Positions 26,704 to 33,955 of a stretch of 64,000 bases of DNA are shown in pieces (position 1 is the first letter of the stretch; every line of letters begins with the position of its first letter). Where the stretch lies: the NCBI GenBank assembly GCA_026014725.1, contig JAOZHV010000001.1, positions 1 to 64,000 of the forward strand. The letters run 5' to 3'. The notes under the pieces were generated by a model that ran no database searches, was not told the origin of the DNA, and saw nothing but the letters and a program-made list of their open reading frames with translations. Made by a program: the position numbers and the translations under genes. This DNA comes from Candidatus Bathyarchaeota archaeon. Its GTDB lineage: Archaea; Thermoproteota; Bathyarchaeia; Bathyarchaeales; Bathycorpusculaceae.

Positions 26704-27333
26704 TTAAGCGGTTATTATTGCCCAGTCATTTATCGTGTAACAGTTGCCTGTGGAGTTCCAGCAGCCCGCCAACGTTGGCATACAGGTTACAACAATTAAT
26801 GAACTGCCGCTTTGAGCTTCCACGCTGGCGCTGAAAGAAAAACCTGCGGCGTTCTGGTCGATTTCAAAGAATACTGGTTTGCTCTCTGTTGCCCTATTTA
26901 ATTCTTGGAAGGAGAAGGGAATTTTGAGCGTTGTGCTGTTTACTTTGAGGTAGTCCTGCGGGTTTTGAGCGGTGAAGCTGGCGTTGACACTATGCAGGAC
27001 AACGTAGAAGTTGGCGGTTCTAAAGCCACTGTTGGAGCAAGTAACGTTAAACTGATTGGTGTGCCCAGAGGAAAACTCACCACCGCAATCAAACATGTAG
27101 GAGATGTGGGTTGGACCTATGGCTACATCATGTGCCTGAAAAACCAGCAAAACCGCAACCATCGCAACTGCACCGTAAATGAGAAGGTTTCTTTTTTTGC
27201 GGTATTGCTTCAGCGAGGGGAACTTGAAAAATAACGTTAAGACGATGAGAGCGAGCACTGTGACAGCTATGGCGTAGGGAAAAGCATACACGCTTGGATC
27301 AACGATTGCCAGCACAACAGAATTGAACGTCAT
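26704..27333 (-). CDS. Membrane protein with an extracytoplasmic domain, unknown function
   Basis: 209 residues. Two predicted transmembrane helices (about 15-36 and 49-66) are joined by a short basic loop (KFPSLKQYRKKRN). A roughly 140-residue Ser/Asn/Thr-rich beta-type domain follows outside, with several Asn-x-Ser/Thr sites and cysteines in FDCGGE, VTCSNS, VVTCMPTLAGC and GNCYT that could form disulfides. No family was recognised. It converges on hoxH and is probably unrelated to it. Confidence 0.6.
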   Translation of the reverse strand: MTFNSVVLAIVDPSVYAFPYAIAVTVLALIVLTLFFKFPSLKQYRKKRNLLIYGAVAMVAVLLVFQAHDVAIGPTHISYMFDCGGEFSSGHTNQFNVTCSNSGFRTANFYVVLHSVNASFTAQNPQDYLKVNSTTLKIPFSFQELNRATESKPVFFEIDQNAAGFSFSASVEAQSGSSLIVVTCMPTLAGCWNSTGNCYTINDWAIITA

Positions 27334-27417
27334 TTACTGCTTCATCGCTTGACACTAGAATTCAGCTTTTTAATTTTAAAAACTTTACGAAAGTAAGGCT
27401 ATTAGTCGTTAGAAGAT

Positions 27418-27609
27418 TTACGTACCTACCTCTTCAATTAGCTCTTCTATAGGGCGGGTTTTTCCTTGGTCAACTTCTTTTAGGGCGGCTTTGAGTTCTT
27501 TGGCGATTTGTTTGTCTTCGGTTACTTCTATGGTTTCTAAGAGTTCCTCCATGAGGTTAGCGGCTCTTGCTAGCAGCTCTTTTTCTTCGGTTGTTAGCAT
27601 GGCAGTCAC
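27418..27609 (-). CDS. Small charged helical protein, possible orphan antitoxin
   Basis: 63 residues, strongly acidic and helical, with the C-terminal pattern GKTRPIEELIEE reminiscent of the linker and tail of RelB/VapB-type antitoxins. The N-terminus lacks a clear DNA-binding motif. Start is GTG 27609, with GGTGA seven bases upstream, or ATG 27600, which would suit a leaderless transcript from the TATA-like GCATATAAAG at 27625-27635. No toxin gene is adjacent. Function is unassigned; antitoxin is a weak suggestion. Confidence 0.5.
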   Translation of the reverse strand: MTAMLTTEEKELLARAANLMEELLETIEVTEDKQIAKELKAALKEVDQGKTRPIEELIEEVGT

Positions 27610-28197
27610 GTTTGGTTCACCATCACTTTATATGCGGTGATGGGTTTCTTAACTTTTGCCCTTAAAACAAACTGCCTATTTTAATCGGCTTTTTGAGCGG
27701 CAAAATTGCTTATAGGGTGGGTTTGGGCTGTTTTTTTTGTTAATGTGGAAAGATGCAAGACTGCGCGAGGTGAGACATGGCATAAACCCGCGGCTTTTCT
27801 GGGCGATTCTTGTAAGCCCACTTCACTGGCAATGCGCTCTCTACCCAAAATTGCGTAGCTCACCAACCTATTAGGAGCCTATTTGGATGCTATTAGAAAT
27901 TCTATGCAGAAACTATAGAGGGGTAGGTGAAATTACCGTTTTTCAACGCCAACAGCATGCTGAAAATCTCGCCTTTAAATAGGGGGATAGGGTCTAATGG
28001 CAGAGCAAGCAAACTTGCTACCGTACATACAAACGTACATGCTTTCACACACACGAACAATCGCCAAGCCCACAACCAAACAGCAACCCAAACCAGACGC
28101 AGACACAAAAAAGCAATCTTTAACACGGATGTTGTCCACAACAAACCACCACTCAACAACAACTAACCAAAAAACTAACCAACAAGACAAGCCATTT
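27610..28197. other. 588-base gap of repeat-derived and possibly structured sequence
   Basis: The gap lies between the small helical protein and the PUA-domain gene, both on the minus strand. It contains repeat sections at 27671-27720 and 27906-28042, a possible branched RNA fold at 27769-27864, the perfect palindrome CAGCATGCTG (27953-27962), and an A/C-rich tail (28043-28197). An open frame at 27997-28323 overlaps the PUA gene antisense and is not accepted as coding. Confidence 0.65.
27671..28042 (+). repeat. Dispersed intergenic repeat, copy A (most complete)
   Basis: The left section (27685-27720) matches copy B. The right section (27906-28042) matches copies C and D. It contains GCAGAAACTATAGAGGGG, then CTTTAAATAGGGGGATAG, then the hairpin AGCAAG-caaa-CTTGCT (28004-28019) and the direct repeat GTACATAC-AAAC-GTACATGC (28023-28042). 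A perfect 26-base segment (27971-27996) recurs inverted at 51092-51117. Confidence 0.65.
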
Positions 28198-28701
28198 CTA
28201 AGCAACAAGAGTTTTTATGTAATCCCAAACCTTATCGCCAACATAATGCAGGGTTTTAACAACAGGACCCTTCTTGGTCTGCCGTACCGTTGCCGCATCA
28301 AACAGGCTCTCACCCACAGCTAAAGCTTTACCATACTTCACATCTGCTACCAAAACTAATTCGCCAACCCCAAATTCGCCTTCAACGCGCACGATACCCG
28401 GCGCCATCACCGTTGCTCCCTTACAGACGTACGGGACTGCACCCATGTCCACGATGATTTTCGGAGCTTTCGCAGCGAATTCGGAGAACAGCAAAGTCGG
28501 CAGAAATTTGTCACTTGCCTTGTAGAGAACAGCCTTCCCACCGATGAGGTAAATCAAGCCCACATCCGACTCAACCACTTCCACGCTGGCTTTAGCGCCG
28601 AAAACCTCCTCCAAATTGAACTTGAGCTTCTGCTGGGCTTCTTCTAAGATTTGCTTGGCTTCTTTGGCTTTTAGGGGGTATCGGCGTTGTTTGGTGGGCA
28701 T
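28198..28701 (-). CDS. PUA-domain RNA-binding protein (MCT-1/Tma20-like)
   Basis: 167 residues. A pre-PUA domain (about 1-75) is followed by a PUA domain (about 78-155) with the characteristic VPYVCKGATVMAPGIVRVEG and GELVLVADVKYGKALAVG strands. PUA proteins of this type bind structured RNA or associate with the ribosome; eukaryotic MCT-1 is the nearest described analogue. The start lies inside the 3' end of the upstream membrane-protein gene (31-base overlap), suggesting coupling. Confidence 0.82.
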   Translation of the reverse strand: MPTKQRRYPLKAKEAKQILEEAQQKLKFNLEEVFGAKASVEVVESDVGLIYLIGGKAVLYKASDKFLPTLLFSEFAAKAPKIIVDMGAVPYVCKGATVMAPGIVRVEGEFGVGELVLVADVKYGKALAVGESLFDAATVRQTKKGPVVKTLHYVGDKVWDYIKTLVA

Positions 28702-29342
28702 TTATTCTCTTCCTGTACTGCGTCTTTTTGTTGGTTATTAGGTTTTTCCTCCTCTGCTTGGGCTTTTGGTTTCTTGCGCAAGATTCTCTCTATCCACTTG
28801 CTAAAATCCACTTTCAAAAGCATGATGGTTATGATGATGGTTAACACGACAGAGAGGGCAATCATCACTTCTTGGCTTATCCAATCGGAGACAGAAGTCT
28901 CGATGTAACCACCCAAAAAAGCACCTACGATGGCGATGGTGAGTTTGCCAAAAAAATAGGCACTGAAGAATTTCACTGGACTATACTTCATGAGCCCCAA
29001 CGGGATAACTATGGGTTCGTCGGGAATCGGCGACGTCGCCGCCAAAAACAGCAGTGGAAAAGCCCAACGCCGAACCTTCACTGCATCAGCATCCAAACGC
29101 TTTCGCCTCTGCTCGCTCAACCTGCCGCTGATGATGAACGTAATCATGTAGTGGCTCCCCTTGGCTATGGCAGCGCCTAACGCAACCAGAAAACCCACAA
29201 TTACCAACGTAGTGGCGTCAGCGCCTACTAGGAGGTTGGGGAACCATGTGGGAATGAGAATGTTTGAGGGACCAGCGAACGGAATCGCGTTCACCCCAAG
29301 GGAAAAGGCGAAAACTATCAAGAATTCAAGTATCGACGCCAT
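28671..29342 (-). CDS. VTT/DedA-like membrane protein
   Basis: 223 residues with about five hydrophobic segments and a soluble charged C-terminus (about 185-223). The central ATSPIPDEPIVIPLGLMKY and the GKL segment resemble the VTT (SNARE-associated, DedA) family, which includes membrane lipid scramblases and transporters. Glycine- and proline-rich re-entrant stretches are visible. Its substrate cannot be read from sequence. Confidence 0.7.
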   Translation of the reverse strand: MASILEFLIVFAFSLGVNAIPFAGPSNILIPTWFPNLLVGADATTLVIVGFLVALGAAIAKGSHYMITFIISGRLSEQRRKRLDADAVKVRRWAFPLLFLAATSPIPDEPIVIPLGLMKYSPVKFFSAYFFGKLTIAIVGAFLGGYIETSVSDWISQEVMIALSVVLTIIITIMLLKVDFSKWIERILRKKPKAQAEEEKPNNQQKDAVQEENKCPPNNADTP

Positions 29343-29481
29343 GCTCGGTTATTCACATTCCTCTCCCCAAATTTAGTGCATGCCACGCTTATAAAGTGCA
29401 AGCGTAAAAAATGCTCAAAAATAGTTTACTTAGCTGTTGCATCAAGTTCTGGGTTAAGGGTGTGGCATCAACAGTTCATTA

Positions 29482-30072
29482 CTACTCGTTGTTTTGAAAA
29501 TAAGTCAACAATTTCGCAAGTTCTGTCTTACCTAAAGGAGTTAACGCAATAACCTCATTATCCAGATTTGTGAATAAGCCTGCCCTGTTCTTAAAGTTAT
29601 TAATAAAATCAGTTTCATAAACATTATAGTCTACACATCTCTGCCTAGCAGTCTTCATTTGAAACTCCAACGCGCCGCTGGGAGTTACCAATGCATTCTC
29701 AAACGCTGTTAGCAAGGCTACTTGAATTTGTGCAACTGCCTTCTTTTTTTCTGCAATCTTATAAATCGGTCGCGCTTCCCCTCTTGCTCTCAAAAACAGC
29801 TTATTCACCGTTTCTTCGGATATCCTGTTTTCTTGTAGGAAAGTTTGGAGTTCAAGTGGGATATCTTGGGGTACAGGTACGATATCCTCTTCTTGTATTG
29901 ACGCGCTAACTTTCATCTCTACGCCCTTGGATAAATAGCGGTTCAATAGAACTTCAAAGCATTTTTCACGGTATCTTTCGTCAATTGTGTTAGTGAATTT
30001 AATTATGTCTTGTATGGGTTTTCTAAGTTTCTCGAAGTCGTAAGCTTCATTTGAGCTATTGGCGGTTGACAT
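29482..30072 (-). CDS. Conserved-looking hypothetical protein, soluble and helical
   Basis: 196 residues, no signal or membrane segment. Residues 15-50 are predicted helical (IQDIIKFTNTIDERYREKCF), and the C-terminal third ends with a winged-helix-like LTPLGKTELAKLL. Codon use resembles neighbouring genes, and the frame is long for chance. No family was recognised. It is divergent from the LSm-eL37 operon. Confidence 0.6.
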   Translation of the reverse strand: MSTANSSNEAYDFEKLRKPIQDIIKFTNTIDERYREKCFEVLLNRYLSKGVEMKVSASIQEEDIVPVPQDIPLELQTFLQENRISEETVNKLFLRARGEARPIYKIAEKKKAVAQIQVALLTAFENALVTPSGALEFQMKTARQRCVDYNVYETDFINNFKNRAGLFTNLDNEVIALTPLGKTELAKLLTYFQNNE

Positions 30073-30275
30073 TTACAGTTAGCCTCTTTTAGACATACGG
30101 AATTTTAGGCAAATAAGATTTGCGTTGCAAACCTCTAATAATGTTCAACTATCTAGCAATGGAGTATCTGCTCAACACCAGCAAAACCCCTTAGTCGTTT
30201 TCTGTAGTCCATGAGATAGGTTTAAATGTTGAGATATAAAGTATAGAAGAGAACAAGATAGATGAGGATTCCAGA

Positions 30276-30503
30276 ATGAGCGAAATGACAACCGAAATCC
30301 TTGAACAAAACCTTGGCAAAATCGTACTCGTCCGCCTAAAAGGTGGAAAGAGCCTGCGGGGTAGACTGAAGGGTTTCGACCAGCACCTAAACCTAGTTCT
30401 AGAAGAAACCGAAGACACAACTGTAGTGGAAAACCAAAAGAAGCTAGGACTCATAATCGTCCGAGGAGACAACGTAGTCCTTATCTCACCACCGCCTAGG
30501 TGA
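30276..30503 (+). CDS. LSm (Sm-like archaeal) RNA-binding protein
   Basis: 75 residues with both Sm motifs: Sm1 in VRLKGGKSLRGRLKGFDQHLN and Sm2 in IIVRGDNVVLI. It should form a heptameric ring binding U-rich RNA. It is followed directly by eL37, the gene pair found across archaea. A TATA-like GATATAAAG (about 30232-30240) lies 35 bases upstream. Confidence 0.95.
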   Translation: MSEMTTEILEQNLGKIVLVRLKGGKSLRGRLKGFDQHLNLVLEETEDTTVVENQKKLGLIIVRGDNVVLISPPPR

Positions 30504-30508
30504 TCACC

Positions 30509-30697
30509 GTGGGAAAAGGCACTCCATCCATGGGCAAGCGCCAAGGCAAAACCGTCCACATAATGTGCAGGCGCTGTGGAAGACGCGCATACCATGTGCG
30601 CAATAAGCGATGTGCAGCTTGTGGCTATGGTGAAACAACCACGATTAGACGGTACACTTGGCGAACAAAGACTCTGCAAAGACAAAGAGTCGTATAA
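30509..30697 (+). CDS. rpl37e: Ribosomal protein eL37
   Basis: 62 residues. The start GKGTPSMGKR and the zinc ribbon CRRCGRRAYHVRNKRCAACG are diagnostic. GTG 30509 is chosen because AGGTGATC (30498-30505), fully complementary to the 16S tail, lies just upstream, and homologues begin at this point; an in-frame GTG at 30500 also exists. It is a zinc-binding large-subunit protein. Confidence 0.95.
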   Translation: MGKGTPSMGKRQGKTVHIMCRRCGRRAYHVRNKRCAACGYGETTTIRRYTWRTKTLQRQRVV

Positions 30698-30698
30698 A

Positions 30699-30712
30699 AT
30701 ATTTTTTTAAAA
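30699..30712 (+). terminator. T-tract terminator after eL37
   Basis: Seven T (30702-30708) closely follow the eL37 stop codon, and an A-rich tract comes next. This fits an archaeal oligo-T terminator. Confidence 0.45.
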
Positions 30713-30773
30713 AAAATTACTTTTCCTATAAAAGAAACAAAATTAGAAATAAGAATTAAATTGTGAGCTGTTC

Positions 30774-31388
30774 TCAATCAGTTGCTGTGTTATAGTAGCC
30801 CTTATCTACTTTAACAAAGATAAGTGGACCCTTACTCTGCGCCATTTCACGCGCTTTTCTGAGTGTATTGTTAACCATTCCAAGGATTTTTTCTTTATCA
30901 TTAGTGTAATGAAAGCGTTTTTCTCCCAGTTCAAGTTTAAGCAGATTCTCCGCTAAAATTTCTGTTCCGCAGATTTCGCCGTTCTTTATCAGTGTTGCGA
31001 CAACAACTTCTTGGAGCTGTTGTTTTTGTTCGATTTTACGCCATAATGGTTCAGCTTCGCTTAGTGTTTTTGACATCTTGTTCCATCTGGTAGCGTTCTG
31101 GTCGCCTATTAGTAGTTTCACGCGTTGTTTCCATTTCTTAAACCATGTGCCTATCCAAACCGTGACGAAGGCATTTAGTTCGTCTGAGTCTTCTTTAAAG
31201 AGTTGCTCTATTCTTTCAGCAAGTTCGCATTCGCTTGCTTCTTTTCCAATGAGGTTCCAGTGGAATTTTAAGTAATTTGTAAAATCTCGGCAGGCAACCT
31301 GCAAGACTTTGCGGTCCGAGCCCGTTACATCCAAGGCTGAATCCGCATCTTTTAATTTCTCCCCTATCATTATCTCTATGAAGTTCAT
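30774..31388 (-). CDS. Hypothetical protein, unknown function
   Basis: 204 residues, soluble, predicted mostly helical, with a Trp/Lys-rich centre (VWIGTWFKKWKQRVKLL). The last 80 residues look like a winged helix (ATLIKNGEICGTEILAENLL), ending in a KVDKGYYNT strand. It could be a nucleic-acid-binding protein, but no family was recognised. The frame is clean and flanked by intergenic sequence on both sides. Confidence 0.6.
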   Translation of the reverse strand: MNFIEIMIGEKLKDADSALDVTGSDRKVLQVACRDFTNYLKFHWNLIGKEASECELAERIEQLFKEDSDELNAFVTVWIGTWFKKWKQRVKLLIGDQNATRWNKMSKTLSEAEPLWRKIEQKQQLQEVVVATLIKNGEICGTEILAENLLKLELGEKRFHYTNDKEKILGMVNNTLRKAREMAQSKGPLIFVKVDKGYYNTATD

Positions 31389-31525
31389 TATGATTCCCGC
31401 TCTCTAAGCCCTCTCCATACTGACTAAAGTCGAGGTTTTAATTAAACTTTATTTTTTATTCACATATAATTGCCTTAGTCGCATTATGACAATATTCCGT
31501 ATTTCGATATAACCCTAAAAACGCC

Positions 31526-32182
31526 TTATTTAATGAAATGAGGAAGTGCAGTAACATCTGGCAAAATCAAATCAGGCTGCTCATTTGCCAGTTCTTGGCG
31601 GTCAAACAGGCCTGAAAGCACTGCTACGGTTCGTGCGCCCGCAGCTTTGCCCGCCCGTACATCATTAACTGAGTCGCCAGCGATAATGCAGTCACTTATT
31701 TCTAAGTCCAAGGCTTTCATGCATCGTATTAATGCTTCTGGGGCTGGCTTCGGCTTAGACGTATCCAAGGCGGTCACGATGTGCGCAAAGTATCTTGAGA
31801 CTCCCAGATAGTCAAGTTCTTTTTGGATGGTTTGGTTTGGAACATGCCGCATGGTAATCAACGCAAGCTTAGCCTTTCCAGACAGCGTCTCCAACGCGGC
31901 TGAAACGTTCGGCAATAGTTTTGTTTTAGTCTCGGTGATGGAGTAATAAGCATCCAAATAGACCTGCAGGAACCGTTTCTTATCGCCATTAATTATGTCG
32001 CTGAAGGGTAAGCCCTGCTCGATTCTTCGCGGGATTTCAAGCGTAAGCTTTTTGTGAGGCGGTTTTTGTCCAACGGCTTGGAAAGCTATCCTTGCGGCTT
32101 CTATGTAGGCTTCGGTAGAGTCAACTATCGTGCCGTCCAAATCTAAGAAAATTCCCTTCGCTTTTAACCCATTTTGATTCAT
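31526..32182 (-). CDS. HAD-superfamily phosphatase (phosphoglycolate-phosphatase-like)
   Basis: 218 residues. HAD motif I is FLDLDGTIVDST (Asp nucleophile), motif II LITMRH, motif III around KPKPAPEAL, and motif IV AGDSVNDVRAGKAAG. A helical cap (about 20-90) fits subfamily IA phosphatases such as Gph. It hydrolyses a small phosphomonoester. It lies next to the phosphate-uptake genes, which may be coincidental. Length is normal. Confidence 0.88.
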   Translation of the reverse strand: MNQNGLKAKGIFLDLDGTIVDSTEAYIEAARIAFQAVGQKPPHKKLTLEIPRRIEQGLPFSDIINGDKKRFLQVYLDAYYSITETKTKLLPNVSAALETLSGKAKLALITMRHVPNQTIQKELDYLGVSRYFAHIVTALDTSKPKPAPEALIRCMKALDLEISDCIIAGDSVNDVRAGKAAGARTVAVLSGLFDRQELANEQPDLILPDVTALPHFIK

Positions 32183-32270
32183 TGCTTTCTGTTTTTGAAT
32201 GGTGTGGTTGTTTCTTAAAGCTTTCTCACTGTTTCAATGCAAATCCTTGTTTTCAGCACTATATTTTCTA

Positions 32271-32281
32271 TATAGTCTATA
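32271..32281. promoter_or_regulatory. Palindromic operator candidate TATAG-T-CTATA
   Basis: A perfect 5-1-5 inverted repeat. The wider 15-base block CTATATAG-T-CTATAA differs by one base from the sequence around 35059-35069, between the AbrB-PhoU gene and pstS2. Here it lies 67 bases ahead of a small cysteine-rich gene. It is proposed as a phosphate-regulon site. Confidence 0.45.
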
Positions 32282-32347
32282 ATGGCTATCTCTATAGGTT
32301 ACTCAATACTATGTTCTTTTTTGAAAAAAGGTAAAGGTGAAAAAAGA

Positions 32348-32518
32348 ATGCTTTCAAGAGATTGTGATGGTTGCTCCCTGCTAAAGGCATGCAGCACACG
32401 CTACAAAAAAGCTGTAGTAGGCGATAAAGTCTATTGCCCAGACGGAACAGCTCACCTAATTGACAGTCACAGCGTAGATCAGAATACGGAAATAATCTGC
32501 CTCATAGAAGAGTGTTAG
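32348..32518 (+). CDS. Small cysteine-rich protein, possibly phosphate-regulated
   Basis: 56 residues with CDGCSLLKAC near the N-terminus and three later cysteines (KVYCPDG, IICLIEEC), suggesting zinc or disulfide binding. ATG 32348 is preferred over a longer frame from 32282, because AGGTGA (32334-32339) lies eight bases upstream and the longer start overlaps the promoter palindrome. No family was recognised. It is transcribed toward pstS1. Confidence 0.6.
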   Translation: MLSRDCDGCSLLKACSTRYKKAVVGDKVYCPDGTAHLIDSHSVDQNTEIICLIEEC

Positions 32519-32713
32519 GCGACCAAGACAAAGGTCTGCTCGGGTTAACGGTGAATGCACGATAACCCTGATTTTTTATTTACTGATTTTTTTCTATAAT
32601 TCAATTTATCATCAAAAATATTTATTATATGTTCTTCTATAATGCCTTCGTATTCTATATTCAGCGCCTATATTACCCACTTTTTCAATACTTCCGCACC
32701 GAGGAAAAAACAA

Positions 32714-33820
32714 ATGAATACAACATACAAAATCTTAGGCGCTTTAACGATAATCATAGTTATTGCAGCAACTCCAGCCCCAACTGCATCACCAGCCCCA
32801 ACACCCACCCCTGAACCCGCAACATTGAATGGTGCAGGCGCATCCTTCCCATACCCATTAATCAACGCCATGATAACCAACTACACAGCCACTAGACCGT
32901 GGGCAACCATCAACTACCAATCAATTGGCAGCGGAGGGGGCATCAATGCATTGCAACAAAAAACCGTTGACTTTGCAGGTTCAGATGCACCGCTGACAGC
33001 AACCGAGACAAACAACATACCTAACGCACTACATATTCCAGAAACTATCGGCGCCGTAACAGTGACCTATAACTTACCCGGTATACCTACAGGTTTGAAA
33101 TTAACTGGGCCAGTCATCGCTGGCATCTACCTAGGAACCATAACCATGTGGAACGACAGCGCCATTAAAGCTCTTAACCCAACCGTTACATTGCCAGGCC
33201 AAGCCATCATGGTTGTCCGCCGAGCTGAGAGTTCAGGAACAACCTTTGTCTTCACAAGCTACCTTAGTGCAGTAAGCAGTACATGGGCTAGCACGGTTGG
33301 ACAAGGCAAATCAGTCGCTTGGCCAGTTGGTGTTGGTGCCAACAATAACGCTGGTGTTGCTGCAACTGTTGAAGGAAACGCCTACGCAATCGGCTATGTT
33401 GAACTCGCCTACACAATAGAGAACCAAATGAAGGTCGCCGCAATCCAAAACGCCGCCGGCAACTTTGTCATGCCAACCCTCGCAACCACAACTGCAGCTG
33501 CCCAATCAGTCGCCTCGGCAGGTTTACCTGCAGGTAGCGCAAGCTGGTCAAGTGTAAATATTCTAAACGCTCCAGGTGCAGACTCTTACCCAATCGTGAG
33601 CTTTAGCTACATTATCGTCTATAAAGAACTAAACGTAATTCCAACAATGACTCAAGCCAAAGCAGTTGCCCTTGTGCAATGGTTATGGTACATGGTACAT
33701 GACGGACAAAACTTGGCGTCAGGCTTATCATATGCACCTTTGCCATCCAACGTTGTCACAGTCAACGAAGCAACTATAAGATCAATTACCTACAACGGCG
33801 CACAAGTTTACACATCCTAA
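32714..33820 (+). CDS. pstS: Phosphate-binding protein PstS (paralogue 1)
   Basis: 368 residues. A short signal or anchor (about 5-18) and a Pro/Thr-rich linker precede LNGAGASFPYPLINAM, the PstS phosphate loop. Further PstS motifs are IGSGGGI, FAGSDAPLT and RAESSGTTFVF. It captures phosphate outside the cell for PstCAB. ATG 32714 has GAGG nine bases upstream; the longer frame (32642) adds a non-homologous leader. It is exactly as long as the second PstS at 35136, with many identical blocks, so the pair is a duplication. Confidence 0.92.
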   Translation: MNTTYKILGALTIIIVIAATPAPTASPAPTPTPEPATLNGAGASFPYPLINAMITNYTATRPWATINYQSIGSGGGINALQQKTVDFAGSDAPLTATETNNIPNALHIPETIGAVTVTYNLPGIPTGLKLTGPVIAGIYLGTITMWNDSAIKALNPTVTLPGQAIMVVRRAESSGTTFVFTSYLSAVSSTWASTVGQGKSVAWPVGVGANNNAGVAATVEGNAYAIGYVELAYTIENQMKVAAIQNAAGNFVMPTLATTTAAAQSVASAGLPAGSASWSSVNILNAPGADSYPIVSFSYIIVYKELNVIPTMTQAKAVALVQWLWYMVHDGQNLASGLSYAPLPSNVVTVNEATIRSITYNGAQVYTS

Positions 33821-33824
33821 AACC

Positions 33825-33845
33825 CATTTTATTTTTTTAATTTTA
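33825..33845 (+). terminator. T-rich terminator after pstS1
   Basis: Two T tracts (33827-33830 and 33832-33838) directly follow the gene, with a further TTTTAAT after. This fits an archaeal T-rich terminator separating pstS1 from the convergent AbrB-PhoU gene. Confidence 0.45.
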
Positions 33846-33905
33846 ATACACTATTCTCCATGCGCTCATAGCAACTGATTTTGGATTCTTTGCAGATAGC
33901 CATTG

Positions 33906-33940
33906 ACTATAGAGGTAACTACTGGCGTTCTCAGCAACCG
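33906..33940 (+). repeat. Degenerate dispersed-repeat fragment, copy E
   Basis: ACTATAGAGG followed by CTACTGGCGTTCTCAGCAAC resembles copy D (61629-61668), which reads ACTATAGGGG then CTATTGGCGTTTTGCCGAGC. It is only a short partial match and could be chance. Confidence 0.3.
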
Positions 33941-33955
33941 TTTAATATAAGAAGT

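Noticed and set aside
27997-28323. Open frame in repeat copy A, 108 codons
   Set aside because: It overlaps the PUA-domain gene antisense, has low-complexity Thr/Asn/Gln composition, and lacks an SD.
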